From the NCBI GenBank assembly GCA_949358305.1, contig OX442321.1:8085605-8149604 (forward strand): a DNA stretch of 64,000 nt, in the 5' to 3' direction. Source of the DNA: Strigamia acuminata. Taxonomy: Eukaryota > Arthropoda > Chilopoda > Geophilomorpha > Linotaeniidae. The position numbers and the translations under genes are program-made. The notes beneath the pieces were generated by a model. The model was not told where the DNA came from. It searched no databases and worked only from the letters and a program-made list of their open reading frames with translations. Of the stretch, positions 34,001-46,800 are shown piece by piece. Positions within the stretch are counted from its first letter, which is position 1; each line of letters opens with the position of its first letter.

Positions 34001-35461
34001 CATAAAATTTACATATATTAAATTAAATTAAATTAAATTTACCCTGCTATTCGATCTGTTTGCCTGCGCTCTGAGCAGCAGCTCGCTCTGCTCAGCATCT
34101 TCTTGCTGGGTGTCACCATTCATCAACAATCTCCTTGTCTTTCTCCTTCCCTTTAGTACTCGCTTCTCTCTGAGATCCCCAAGTTCCAACACCGAACTTT
34201 CACTCGTCCCATCAACCATTCCTTCGTCAATATCGTCGCGCGCTGTTTCCTCGTCGCAAATCTTTTTCGTCATCGGAAGAGGCTGCAGTTTCTCTAAAAT
34301 TTCTTCGTCCGGCTTCTGCTTCCGCATCATCAATATGCTCTATAGAAAAATTACATCCTGGCTACAAATCAATATTCACATCCATTATAGTTACCTGGTA
34401 ATGCTGAGCTTGCGCTGGGCGGGGTCTCAAACTATCCTCCCACCCGTTTTGACCTCGCTTCGGGGAAACACAAGACAACTGGTGTTTCTTCCTCGGTTTT
34501 AGGATTTTACTCTTTTCAGATTTACCAGCCACACGCAACGATTTCGTAACCGTCCTGCCACGCCTTCTCTGTTACTCACAATAAAAATAAATATTTTTTG
34601 TTTCATATACTACATTTCAGTTAAATACAAGCGTGTTTGTTTGCTTACTCGTCTGACACGTCTCACCAGTGGGGTTTTTCCTCGCTTTTTAGGCGCCACT
34701 GCATCTCCGTCGGTCCCGTTAACCTTTGTGTTATTTCGACTTCTAAATCCCAGGAAATTGCAATCTTCTTCATCAGTGTTCATCGAAGGCTCACCTTCCC
34801 ATACATCATCAACCTCGATTTTTTTCTCTAAAGCAGCTTCTGTTTAAAAAAGAAAATTAAAAAAAAATTAAAATAAATTTTTTTTAAAATGGCCGACTGG
34901 TCGGGTATATGGAAAACCCGGTATGCGAGCTAACTGAAAATTCAAATAAAAATTATAAAACCACGCGCCATTTTACCTATTTCAACGCTTTTCAAGCACC
35001 GATTATCCATTAATCAACACAAACAAATTCTTATTTCCAATTCGACAGAAATATTTCAAAAATTTCAAAACCTCAAGCGAAAACATCACCAAACGTATTT
35101 CAACTTCCGCCATTAGGCTTAAAAAAAGCACTTTTTTCCCGCCCGACTGTTTTCAGACAATAAAGTTTTTCAAAAATAATATCAAGCAGCACGAGGAAAA
35201 ACAAAATTCCAAACAACAATTTTATTTTCTATATACCTGGAACGGATGCATCAAATTCATACTCTTCACTATCATCTTCCTCATCCGCTTGATTATTGTC
35301 ATCCTCCATACTATCGCTACCTACATTTTTAATACCAAACAAAAAAAGAAGAAAAAAAAAACACAACCAATATATACCAACAACTTTACATCATTTTTAT
35401 TTCTCTGTCTATTTAAATCGACAGAATATGCACTACCTTGAACCCTTTCAGTCAATGGCAT
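31007..35461 (-). CDS. DNMT3: DNMT3, de novo DNA (cytosine-5) methyltransferase, 906 residues, 18 exons
   Basis: Exons: 35461-35437, 35320-35237, 34839-34649, 34568-34395, 34339-34043, 33968-33870, 33807-33556, 33489-33369, 33313-33173, 33109-32979, 32917-32618, 32534-32316, 32249-32159, 32096-31945, 31641-31556, 31488-31410, 31353-31235, 31166-31007, all in frame. Residues 1-290 are disordered and charged. The PWWP domain is 291-374 ([16 protein letters not shown]). The ADD zinc domain is about 450-605 ([41 protein letters not shown]). The catalytic domain has motif I FDGIGTG, motif IV GGSPCND (nucleophile Cys about 694), motif VI YENV (Glu about 741), [22 protein letters not shown] and the C-terminal [10 protein letters not shown]. 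All catalytic motifs are intact and the length matches vertebrate DNMT3A. It sets new CpG methylation in the nucleus. A second first exon (35010-34977) is also possible. Confidence 0.95.
34977..35010 (-). other. Alternative first coding exon of DNMT3
   Basis: An ATG at 35,010 opens 11 codons ([11 protein letters not shown]) ending phase 1 at a G|GTAAAA donor. The two upstream exons also leave phase 1, so this exon can replace both and splice to 34,839 in frame, giving a shorter N-terminus without the acidic stretch. The sequence just upstream (35,011-35,235) has no coding exon and would hold the internal promoter. Confidence 0.45.
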
Positions 35462-35599
35462 TCTGGGAAGGATTAGCCTTTCTTTTTTACACGGTCATTT
35501 CAAACGGTGTATCCTAACAAAGACCTGTAAATAAAATATACAAGAAATTAGTGAAATTACAAACACCAAAACAAGATAAAGAGAGGGAAAAAAATAAGC

Positions 35600-35770
35600 A
35601 AAATTACATTATCTCGGTTTAACACTCGCAGTAAGGTCAGGATATGATACAAACCAAGGGCATCCTTTTCGTACTTTAAGGTCACAAGAGGGTCGAATGT
35701 GAACTTGGTTAACAGAAAGAACCAAACCCCAATTGACCTTCACTGCAAAAACTTATAAGCCCCCTTTTCT
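35600..35770. promoter_or_regulatory. Cluster of AGGTCA half-sites 5' of DNMT3
   Basis: AAGGTCA occurs near 35,632 and 35,679, and the reverse (TGACCTT) near 35,736, inside a locally less AT-rich patch. AGGTCA with a 5' A/T extension is the monomer site of nuclear receptors such as FTZ-F1/ERR types. Three sites in about 110 bp is suggestive only. Confidence 0.3.
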
Positions 35771-38087
35771 GCCCTATTGTTCAACGTGTAAATTTGACCT
35801 GTATAATCTAAATCAGGTGCTAAAACTCGTGTTTTTTAATTGCAACTTGCTCTTTCTTGAGAATTTTTAGTTTATAAATTAAATATGGCGGTTATTCAAT
35901 TTAATTGTGTTTAATTTTTTATTTTTGTTATTAATATTTTTCATTTTTTCATTTTTTTGGTTGTATTTTGTATCAACAACAAAAAAAATCATTAATTACT
36001 GTACAAGTTGCTATCAGGATATATTTAAAAATGAAATACGGTCAAATCCATCACGCAGTAGGGGTATTTGTTCACACAAGGCCAAGATGGGGCACTCACA
36101 GTGGAACATATTCATTTGAATCGAATTCAAAGGAGGGGGAATGTTAAATTCGTTTTCCATATTTGAAATCTAAAGATGTAAATGAAAAAGAAAAAAATGT
36201 GTCACAGTTTCAAAAGAAATTTTGATGTTTTTTATTTTTTTTTTATTTCTTTAATGTATTTTTTTTTTATCTTTTCGTCAATAAATGTGTTATAGTTTTC
36301 CCTTGCCAGGCGGCCATTATTGTTGTTATTTTTTCGTTGTTATGGCAACGCTTTAGCTATTGGGAATTAATCGGTTCGAACGGATTAGAAAAGAAAACGT
36401 TTTTCAAAATATATTTTTCAACGGATAAATAAATATTTCTATTATTAATTGTTGTTTACTCGGTTTTCATTGAAAGGAAATTCAAAACCAGTGGGTTTAA
36501 ACTTTGAACTTTTCAACAGTTGGGGTTTTATCGCTCAACTGATTACACGTTTTCGAGTCCCTGTATACTTTCCATTTTCCTCATTTTCTAATCCAAAAAA
36601 AAAAAAAAAAAAAGAGTTTTAAAAATAAAAAAAACGACTTAATTAAAAAATTTATTACTTTATCCAGCTTTTTTCACGTCTATTTAGTAAATATTTACTC
36701 AATAATAAACACATCAACGAAAGATAAACAAATTAGCAGCGCCGTAACCGAGGAAATAGCTAAAAATTAAAAAATAACGGAAAATAAAAAAGAAAACATT
36801 TTTGTTGGGTTAAAAAATGCATTTGTTGAATATATAAATGGAGGATTACGTAAGTGAATGCCATATCTTCAAGCCATTGACCTCGCCAATATAAACATCG
36901 TTAATTTTATAGACGAGGAAATAAATTATCTTTTTCCTTTTCTGTTTTTCTCGCCATTTCGCAATTCCGACTATTTTTGCTCGCTAATTAAACGTGCGAT
37001 ATTAAATGCAGCGAATTCCATTCCTAGCGGATTTATACCAAACCACGACCCAAACACTCACTCGCTTTCACCGCCCACGTTTTGCTAAAACACCAACATC
37101 GGGCGACACATGCTTTGATTTACTCAATGCCACGCTTCATTTTAGCACGTTTCGTGTAGTTCGATTTTTTAAAGAGTTGCACGAGAAATTTAATCAAATA
37201 TGTGTTTATTTACCTGCCATCGTGCTTCGGTTGGTCCGTGGCGGTCCAGCTGACCGCGTGTGGTGCTCCGCCGCGCCTTTGTATTGCACATGCGCTCGTG
37301 TTGTATGTTTTGCGATCGGTTCATTCTTAGATGTGGGTAGAGCTTTTTCGCGCTTTAAACGTGTGCTAGTTAGCATTGAAAACTGAGATTTTATGATGTA
37401 ATCACAATTTTTTTTATTTTTTTGTGGTATAATACAACGGGATTCTATAAGCTTCCTTTAAAACAGGTGTTGCTTCAAAGTACACCCAACATTATGTTAT
37501 TAGGTCAGGAAGTGAAGAGTTCCTGAACAAAAAATAAAATAATAAATTGAATCGTTTGTTGTGTTTATTTTTGGTTTACGACCGTTTTGTAATAAATTCA
37601 TTTGGGATCGTGAAAATAAAAAATAAGTATTTAAAATTTTCCGCCTAATAACGAGCGTCATCAGACCAACCAGAAACAATTTTAAAGGTTATAAAATGAA
37701 TAAATATAAAGTTGTTTATAGTGCGAGCATTTTCTACCGGTGGAAATTGGAACTAGTAAATAAAGGCGTGGTTTGCCCTCAGCTAAGGCTTCCCTTACCT
37801 CGTACCCTCTTATTATCATTCTTCCATAACAGCATTAAAATTTATTATTTTATTATCATTTACACCATCAAATATAAATAATCACAAAATAAACATAAGG
37901 GATGCGTATGTCGTCATAAGTTCATACTGGCCATTAACCCGCGCATTTTTTAAAAGGCGGAACAGTATTGAAAAATCGAAAGCGAAAAGTAAATCCTTCA
38001 TTCCGCATTTTAGCACGACTCGCAGAATAAATAAAACTGCGCATGCTCGGGTCTCTCCCATCATTTCATACACGAGGTCAGTGCAGC
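35771..38087. other. Intergenic between DNMT3 and glycogenin
   Basis: The genes diverge. Most of it is AT-rich with a poly-A run at 36,595-36,613. A GC-richer patch at 37,220-37,340 may be promoter or open chromatin. A 126-codon plus-strand frame at 37,006-37,386 crosses it but shows no family resemblance and no splice-supported context, so it is not called. Confidence 0.4.
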
Positions 38088-41000
38088 ATGGAATCCACCA
38101 GTGAGTATCTCTCTCTGTTTACTATTTTCTCCTTCAATTTGCCTTTGTCATTTTAGATCCAACGGTCAAGCAAGTACAAAGTAAAACCCTTTTCTCTTCC
38201 GTACCAATTTTAACTCGTGACATTCTTCTTTTATAGTAAAAAAAAAAAATGTTTTTGCAAACTGCGACTTTTATAGCTTTTACACAGCCAATGAGAAATT
38301 TCTAAATTTTCTGTAAAATAAGTAATTTGCTTTAGACACGTATAAGGACGTGTTTAAAGAAAGCTAGAATGAAAATGTTGGCAGCCAGCCACAGCTAGAA
38401 ATAGACACACTTGGCATTCCCTAAGTTAAGGGTATAATAACTTTCTTCCTGTTTAAGAAAATCACAAATTTAAATTACACTTTTTGATTGGACCCAATTT
38501 TTCTCATGGAAATATCAAATAGAATTGGAAATAATCAAAAACACAACAAAAAAAGAAATAACGTAGAAAAACAAGTTTCCAAGGTAAAATCAGTTACATC
38601 ATTGAAGAAGAATGATAATGATTGTGTAATATAAAAATAACACATTTTATAGTTTTTTTTTCAGTTTCTTATTTCATAAATGAATTAATAAAACATTTTT
38701 TCTGACACATTTACCAGTTTATTATCTTTTTTTATACTATTTCTCTAGATTAAGACAATGCAACTTAAAAGATAAAATGTTAATCAGATGAAATGACTCA
38801 TTTTTCTCTTATGTTGTTAATGAATTTAATTTTTTAATTTTCTTTTTCAGTTCACAGTGAAGCTTGGGTCACTTTGGCCACAAATGACTCCTACGCTTTA
38901 GGTGCTTTGGTACTTGCCCATTCACTCAGAAGAGTTCACACAAATAGACATTTGACAGTTCTCATCACCCCAGATGTCTCACAAGGAATGAGGTATTTGG
39001 TTAAAATTATCTAGTTAATTTTACTGCAAGTAAAAATAGTAACAGAGGTGTTAAAAAGGCAATTAGATGAGTATGTCTTCAAGAGTTTGCATTTTGAACG
39101 GTGAATCAACAGAAAAAGCATATTGTTTACATCTACAGATGTAATCGGATGTTCATGACCCATATTTCCACAATGAAATTGAGGAAATCAATTATCCATT
39201 ACAAATTCTTTCCAAAATTAAACACACATATGACCTCATCTGTTGTTTTCTAACCCTGGGGTGGGCCACATGCTACTTTTCAAAACGACCGAAAAGCTTT
39301 TAATAGAGTTTGCGGAAGGGTCCTTGTGTCAAGTTATAACCGTGGTATAAATTCATAAGGAAGTTTATAAATTTGTGTGTTTGCGGGGTTGGCAGATATC
39401 AATAAATTAGAAGTAGTCAGTGTGTTGACGTTGCTTAAAATAAACGAATATTTACTTCTGTTGCTTGTGACAAACAAAATGTCCGCTTCCGATACCGGTA
39501 TCTAAATTTAGCCGCGAACCGAGCAGATAGACACGCGTCTAAAACTGAACTTTAAACGTTTATTTTAGAGTTTAATATTTGTGATTTATTGAGTTCGGAA
39601 AGAAAAATAAATTATTTGTATTTTAGGGAACATTTAGCGCAGGTTTTTAACTCGATAAATGAAGTGAACGTTCTAGACAGTAATGATGAGGCTCATTTGG
39701 CATTGATGCAACGACCCGAACTCGGAGTTACTTTCACGAAATTGCACTGTTGGAGGATGACCCAGTTCACGAAATGTGTATTTCTGGATGCTGACACATT
39801 GGTGAGGATTTTGACAATTTTTTTCTCGTATATAAAATTTTTTTTTCTATAAATTAATCTGTAATTTTAGATCGTTCAAAATTGTGACGAGTTATTCGAG
39901 CGCGAAGAATTATCTGCAGCTGCAGATATCGGATGGCCGGATTGTTTTAACTCTGGAGTATTTGTTTACAAACCTTCGAAAGAAACGTTCATATCACTCG
40001 TGGAATTCGCGGCCCAAAAGGGGAGTTTTGATGGTTAGAAAATACAAAAAAAAAAATTAAACTAAAATTAAAATTAATTTTGGACTAATTTGAATTTTAG
40101 GTGGAGACCAAGGTCTTCTGAATTTATATTTCAGTGACTGGGCGACTAAGGATATAGCTAAACACTTGCCTTTTATTTACAACATGACTTCCAGTGCTGC
40201 GTATAGTTATTCGCCCGCATATCAAGCGTGAGTTGAATAAAAAACGTCGGTAATAAATCGTTGATTTGATTATTCACTTCAGGTTTGGTAAAAATGTGAA
40301 AATCGTTCATTTCCTCGGCGCAATTAAACCCTGGATGCAAGGTTACGACGCAACAACTGGCCAAGTGCACCAGCGCGAAGGTTCTTGTCATTCGCAAGAA
40401 CACTTACAGTATTGGTGGGACTTATTTATTCGAGAAGTGCAACCGAGATTACAACCAGATTACGTAAGTACACACATCTTCTAATCCCACTCTTTGACAT
40501 CAATAAAAATCTAAACATTTAAACGCTCACAAGGATAAAATTAAAATGCTGGTGAGTTTAGTTAGAAATTTACAAATTGCAATCACTTTTTATTACTACA
40601 CAATCAAATAATTTGCATCTATTAAATCCACCCCTTGTAGGCGGGTCTAGCCGGTCAACTAGCGATGATGTCTGTTGGCATCCAAGCACCATCGGCGGCT
40701 GAAGTGGCCGAAGACGAGCGCGCTCATCAGTTGGCCTGGGAGTGCGGAAAAGTAGACTACATGGGCCGAGACTCCTTCGAGAATATTCAAAAGAAATTGG
40801 AAGAATCGTTGGGCGACAACGGACAAGCCAAATCCCTAACAGAAACGGCGAAACCCGAAGAACCGGCGCAACAACAGCCAGTAGCCCAGCAAGCGGAAAC
40901 GCCAAAAGCGGAAGCTCCTTTGCCCGTGCAACCACTTGGTCCGCCACCAACAGAAATGGAACCTGCAAAAGCAGACCCTCCTTTGCCACAACAGCCAGCA

Positions 41001-41603
41001 GATCCACCAAAAGCGGAAGCTGCTTTACCGCTCCAGGAAGTCCCTCCACCGAAAGCGGAAGCTCCTTTACCGCCGCAGGAAGTCGCTCCACCAAAACCGG
41101 AAGCTCCTTTGCCGCCACAGCCAGCAGATCCACCAAAAGCAGAAGCTCCTTTACCCGCTGAGCCAGTCGCTACACCAAAAGCGGAAGCTCCTTTGCCGCC
41201 ACAGCCAGTAGATCCACCAAAAGCGGAAGCTCCCTTACCGGCGGAGCCAGTAGCCCCACCAAAAGCGCAAGCTCCTTTGCCGCCACAGCCAGCAGCTCCA
41301 CCAAAAGCGGAAGCTCCTTTACCTGCTGAACCAGTCGCTCCACCAAAAGCGGAAGCTCCTTTGCCCCCCCAGCCAGTCGCTCCACCAAAAGCGGAAGCTC
41401 CTTTGCCCCCACAGCCAGTAGCTCCACCAAAAGCGGCAGCTCCTTTGCCGCCACAGCCAGTCGAACAGGCGAAAGCGGAAGGTCCACCGCAGGCAACTCC
41501 ACCGCCACGTCCGCCACCACCGGCGAAGGGTAAAGGTGCGCAAGGGCAGCAAGCGCCACAGAAGCCGCCGCCACCTAAAGGTGGCAGGAAGAAGTCTAGC
41601 TAA
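38088..41603 (+). CDS. GYG: Glycogenin, self-glucosylating primer of glycogen synthesis, 601 residues
   Basis: Exons: 38088-38100, 38157-38180, 38851-38992, 39627-39801, 39871-40033, 40101-40227, 40283-40463, an 18-bp microexon at 40534-40551 (DKIKML), and 40641-41603. The GT8 domain covers residues about 14-280: [45 protein letters not shown] (the DxD metal site), [20 protein letters not shown] and HFLGAIKPW. Next is the arthropod-type AGLAGQLA segment and VDYMGRDSF. The tail (about 370-560) is built of [12 protein letters not shown]-type repeats and ends Lys-rich. Human glycogenin primes on a Tyr after the GT8 core; candidates here lie in DYMGRD or upstream. Exon 1 supplies only four codons plus one base. 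The enzyme acts in the cytosol with glycogen synthase. Confidence 0.93.
40920..41470 (+). repeat. Coding tandem repeat, 36-bp period, in the glycogenin tail
   Basis: About 14-15 copies of a 12-residue unit ([12 protein letters not shown] with variants PLPAEP, PLPLQE, KPEAP). The copies differ at synonymous and some non-synonymous sites, so it is older than the 29-bp satellite. The minus-strand open frames over it are shadows caused by the periodicity. Confidence 0.9.
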
Positions 41604-41892
41604 ATCATGATGTTTTTAATTGAAATTTTTAGATTTGAATGGATATGTAAAAGCACTGTTTAAGGTGGGCTCTGCTTGTAAATAAGTGCCGGGGTACTTT
41701 TTAAAAATGTTATTTATTTGTATGAATTTTTTTTTCTTGCTTTTGCTCTGCTTTATTTAGATTTATATGTTTTTTTTTTTTTGTTTCTTTTTTTAATTGA
41801 ATATTTACTGGATTGTTTTTATTTGCTTTTTTGTACATCGAGGAATCGAGTAAAACGAAATTAAATTTATTCTTTTCAACATTTCGGCCGCT

Positions 41893-43686
41893 TCATTCGT
41901 GTTTCTCCGAAGTGTAGTATTTGTTGAATAATTTAGCGAGGAAATTATCGTTCAAGTTCTCAAGTTTGCTCTTCGCAGACACCTTTTCGCTACGATATTC
42001 AATGACGTGGCCATCGGACAGAAAATTCTCCTCTTCCATAGCATTTAGGACATTTTGCAAGACCAAATAACCGGAAGCTTCGCCCTTTAAATGGCCGTCA
42101 ATCACTTTATCCAAATATCTCTCAACCACGCGCTCGTCGTACAAAACCACCGGTAAACCGAGAGCGATTTGTTCTTTGTTTAGTCCTTTTCGTGTGAGGA
42201 GACTCAACACGTGGCTCGTGTTTAATAGATCGGCCCAAATCCATTGAGGATACGACTGGAGTCTTTCCTGGACCACTATGTACGGCAAACCTAGGTAGTC
42301 GGTCACGTAGAGGATCACTTCGATGTGTTTAGTCGAACTGTAGATATATTCAACGTGGCGGAAGTTTGAATTGGCAAAATTGGTCTCGTTATCGTTCTCG
42401 AACTGTCTGATCCATTCCGTCACGTCTTGCGGATTACAACACACCAATTCCAAGAATAGCGGATGACTGCGGTATTTGTCGAAATCGTTGACAGTTTTCA
42501 AGTTCTCGAATCGTTTTCTGATGGTGCCGGCCGGCAAAAGCAGGATTTTCGAGCAGTTGACTATTTGCTCGTTGTTGACGTCGTGCTTTGAAAGAAATTC
42601 TAAAACCAGTCTGAGTTGTTGCGACGGAATATTGAGTAGTTTTGGATGTTTAGACACGAGATATTTGAATCCAACGCCAGCCAGGAGTATAAATTCGTTG
42701 ATTTTGCTCTTAATTTCCTCGACTGGTCTGCTCAGAATGTGAACGTGAGAGAAAATCTAAAATAAAATTAAAATTAAATAAATTTTAATTTTTGCATTTC
42801 AAAATTCCGACCTTAATGGCAGAGAAATCCAAATCGTCGCTGAGCACCGAGTAAGTGTTCATCAGCGATTGCAAACTTCGGTTCCTCAATGATGGATATT
42901 TGTCCAAGATATCTTTCGCTTCGTTCGTCGAAATCCTCAAAGCGCGGGCCAAATATTCAATCAAAACGACGTGTCTGATTCGACCTAAACTGTGGTGCGT
43001 CAAATCGCCGTGGTTTTTCGTTATTACGTGAAGGAAATACGCCGAGTCTTGGGTTTTCTTCGTTATTTCTTTGACGCAGTCAACATCGGGTGGCAGGACG
43101 TTCTTTTGCTTCAAACATTGCATCGAACAACGCATTAAAGTGTTAAACCTACAACAAAAATAAAATAAATTTAAAAATTCGTAAAAATTATTTTGGTTAA
43201 TTATTTTAATGCGATTGAACTCACTTGAGGATATTCGAAACGGAAACTTGTGCAAATCCCAACTCTCGTAACGAGTTGAATCTTTCGTCTAATGTCATCG
43301 GTAAATAATTGAAAACTTGAGGATATTGGAAAACTTGATCCATTTCGATTTTCATTTCTTTTAAAAGCTTGGAAATTTTTTCTAGACGAGATTCGCTCAG
43401 CTGACGCAAAACATGGTTTTGACACAACATTTTCGCTGCTTGGGTTTTCGTAATTCCTAAAAAATAAAATAATAAAAAAATAAAAAATAATCAGTAAATA
43501 TTAGAAATTGGAAAAAAATGATAATTTACCCAACAAGTTTGATAGAAAAATCACTCTGTTGTTTCCGGATTCACTGATCGTTCGGTTTGGCTGGAAATTA
43601 AGTCTTCTGAATACAGAAGAAATTGCATAATTCGGGTAATTACACCCATTTCTCAACGCACATAACGTTGAAATTAAGTATCTCAT
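41893..43686 (-). CDS. mTERF-domain mitochondrial transcription factor, 529 residues, four exons
   Basis: Exons: 43686-43530, 43456-43225, 43148-42812, 42756-41893, joined in frame. After an N-terminus that could be a mitochondrial leader (MRYLISTLCALRNGCNY), repeated helical mTERF motifs appear: LGITKTQAAKMLCQN, LRELGFAQVSVSNIL, AKDILDKYPSLRNRSLQS and KYLVSKHPKLLNIPSQQLR. The xPxLL-type helix ends define the family. Members bind mitochondrial DNA or RNA and govern transcription termination, initiation or ribosome assembly. The length suits the mTERF1/mTERF5-like group rather than the shorter mTERF3/4, but I cannot assign the subtype firmly. It begins 205 bp after the STAG stop on the same strand. 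Confidence 0.82.
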
Positions 43687-43891
43687 CTCTAAAAACGTTC
43701 AAATTAATAAATCCAACGATTAAATTTATATCATCACAAAGAGAAATAAAGGAAAAAACAAATTATATTCAAAATATGTAAACAATAGAGCGCATGTACA
43801 ACATTCTTACAAAAGGAAATTCAAAAAAACCGAAAAAAAAATTTTAAACAATATTACAAAAACTGTCGCAAAACATTATTGCAACAAAAAA

Positions 43892-46800
43892 TCAATAAAT
43901 TAATTCTTCATTTACGATGTCCTCGTCGAAAGAATTGTCGAACATATTAAACGATGGCGGCGAAAATTCCTAAAATAAAATATTTCCTCAAATTAAAATA
44001 AAATTAGAAAACAAATCATTTATTTTACCTTTACAACGGACACCGAAAGAGCAGGTGAGGGCGATCGAATTTGTGGCGTAACGTCGAACAAACTCACCTT
44101 CAAGCTACTTAAATCCAACCTAAAATTAAAAATTTCTTAAGATAAAACCAAACCAAATACATTTTAACACCAAAAACATACTTTGATCGTTTCTTCGGCG
44201 CGATAGGAACGTCAACTCTTTTCCGTTTCACCTTCACCTCTTTCGCAACAGCTTCTTTCGTTCCTGGACGTTTAACTCTGCCATATCTCATTTTCGCTTT
44301 ACCGGGCCTAACAGAAAAATCCATATCAATATAAAAACACAAAATTTCAAACAAAAACCAACACCAAAGCAAAGTGAAAAGCATTTTACTAATCTAAGAG
44401 CGGGATAGGGGGTCACCAAGCATAATTAGCATAAAATCTCAACTTACACCTGCCACTCTTCTTCCCCATGATCGAAATAATTATTCATTGTGCTAAACTT
44501 AAACAATTATTTCCTAAGAGTTACATTTATTAAACAAAACGTACAAACACTTTACAGCGATAAACTTCCATGATTTTTTGCACGTTACTTAACAAAATAA
44601 AATGTAAATTGTGTGTATTGATACAATGGTTGAAAAAAAACTTCATCGCAATACCCAGGATGATTTAAAATTGTATAAATCGATATAATAGTCGATATTT
44701 CATATAAATAAAAACAATATTCGAATCTCCGCGATACTCACGGCTGAAATTCTTGATCCGACGGTGCATCAGATACATCGTCCTCGTCCTCGCCTTGTTT
44801 CGACTCTTCGTCGACTGAAACAAACAATATCGACGTAAATTTCTATTCGTAAATGACGTAATTGCAAATCCAGTTAATTGGGGAAACTCAATTATAGTTA
44901 AAAGTTTATCGAAACAACAGCATGAGGCAATGTAAACGTCGGAGATATTAATTAATATTCCGGTTATCACGTTTGCCTTAATGATGTCGCTTGGATTAAT
45001 TCCTAAGTATGCATGATAACGATTTACTTTTCGGTATACCTTCGACTGGATTTCGTTTTTTGGCTTTGTACTGTCTACCGATCGGTTTAACCGGCACTTC
45101 GGTCTCGCCGTGAACCAAACTGTTTCTATACATCATGAGTGGTTGCCAATCTTCGCCGCGACTCGACGGCATTCCACCGATCTGAGTGTGGTGATCCAAA
45201 AAACTCAAACTAAAACAAAAAAAAATTTAAAACTTAAAAATTTCATTCAAATAACGACGTAAACAACTCCACGTACACAACTTTCTTATCCTGTTTCATT
45301 AACTTATTGGTAAATTCGCACAGAATTTCCAAAAAAGCCAAATTCGGTGGTGGACCAGCTGCGTCGTCTGGATTGTCCATCGGACTAACCGCAAAAATAA
45401 TTCCTTCTCTGTGCAAAGCCGCTACTGCATCTCGATTTTTAACTTGATCCAATCCAAACGAGAGAGCAAATCGTTTAGCTAACTCCTAAAGTTGAATAAA
45501 ATAAACGCAAAAATTAATTAGTTAGAAATATTGGCTAGGGAATGCGTGCGTACTTTTATAGATGCAAACTGTTCGGATTGTCGATCAACAACTCCTTGAT
45601 GCCGCGCTAGATTTGAACGGAACAAAGATTTTAAGCTGAGCGCCATCGTTCGGGCGCAATTAACTTTGTTGATTTCTCGCGCTTTTCCCAACGTTGCTTT
45701 TATAATGTCACCGTAATCGTTGTAAAACTAAACGGAAAAGAAAAATTAATTATCCATTTTTTTTTCTTTTGAAAATCAAAACAAATTACTTTAACGTAAT
45801 GTTTAAAAATGTCTGCTGCGACTTTCGTGCTCATTACATTGTACACGACCAATTTACAGAAAGAAGCCAAAAAGTTTCGACGTTTGTGTAACTCTTCTAT
45901 TTTGGAATGCTCGTCTTGTTGCTCGTCTGTAATCAAATTAAAAATTAAAAAAAATTATTGCAAAAATCAAATTTGACCACAACTGACCGTCATCATCTTC
46001 GATGAACACTTTGTCTTGGATAAACACGCTTAATTGATTTTGTAACTGCAGGTCTGGCTCGTAAACTAATTCTTTTAATATCATATTATCGTTCATTTGA
46101 TTGCAAAATATCAAAAGTAAATCGCAGACCGTCACAAAAGACTGAAAAAGATGAACCAAATTTAATATTTTAAAAGTGAAATTCATTCAATTTCATACTT
46201 CAGACTGGAAGAAAGTAATGGAGGTCAGCAAATTTCGACAAACGGCCATAAACGAGTGCAGTTTGTCCCTTAGCGCATGAATTTCTTGCGGATTTTGATT
46301 GTTTTCGTCCAGACGAGCGAGATCCCACATGATTCCGGCAGAACAACAAGACAGCGCATATTTGACCACTTCTTCTGGAATAGATTTCGGGTCGTGCTGC
46401 GCTTGTTTGACCCAGTCGAAAAAACTGTCCCAGACATTTAAATGCGCTAAATTGTGACAACTGAAAAAAAAAAAATCAAAACCAATTTTTAGACAATTTT
46501 TAAACAATTTTTCACAACGCGTACTTGTTAAAAATTCCCACTTTCTTCAAACTCGATGTCAAATCAAACACCAAATCTTCATCAGGTACTTCAGACTACG
46601 TAAAACATTTAAAATAAATTTAAAAAAAATTTCTTTAAGCGACACTTTTCCATACAGCTTCGATCGTAGCTCGATAATCTTCCAGTGCTTCTTTGTATTT
46701 ATTAACCAACTGATCGATCAATGTGCTTCGGCCTACATCACACCGACTGTGAATCGTGTAGTCCTCGCAACATAACGTTTCGAAAGTCTTTGCGCACGCC

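Noticed and set aside
37006-37386. 126-codon plus-strand frame upstream of glycogenin
   Set aside because: No known motif, and it crosses a GC-rich patch likely to be a promoter; chance opening is more probable.
40570-41574. Long minus-strand frames rich in Leu/Pro/Val (for example 188 codons)
   Set aside because: Antisense shadows of the glycogenin [12 protein letters not shown] repeat; the sense strand is supported by the GT8 domain and splice sites.
44109-44492. A separate small gene starting MGKKSG near 44,470
   Set aside because: The exon joins in frame and phase to STAG exons on both sides (CC|C and GT|G junctions), so it is the STAG C-terminal region.
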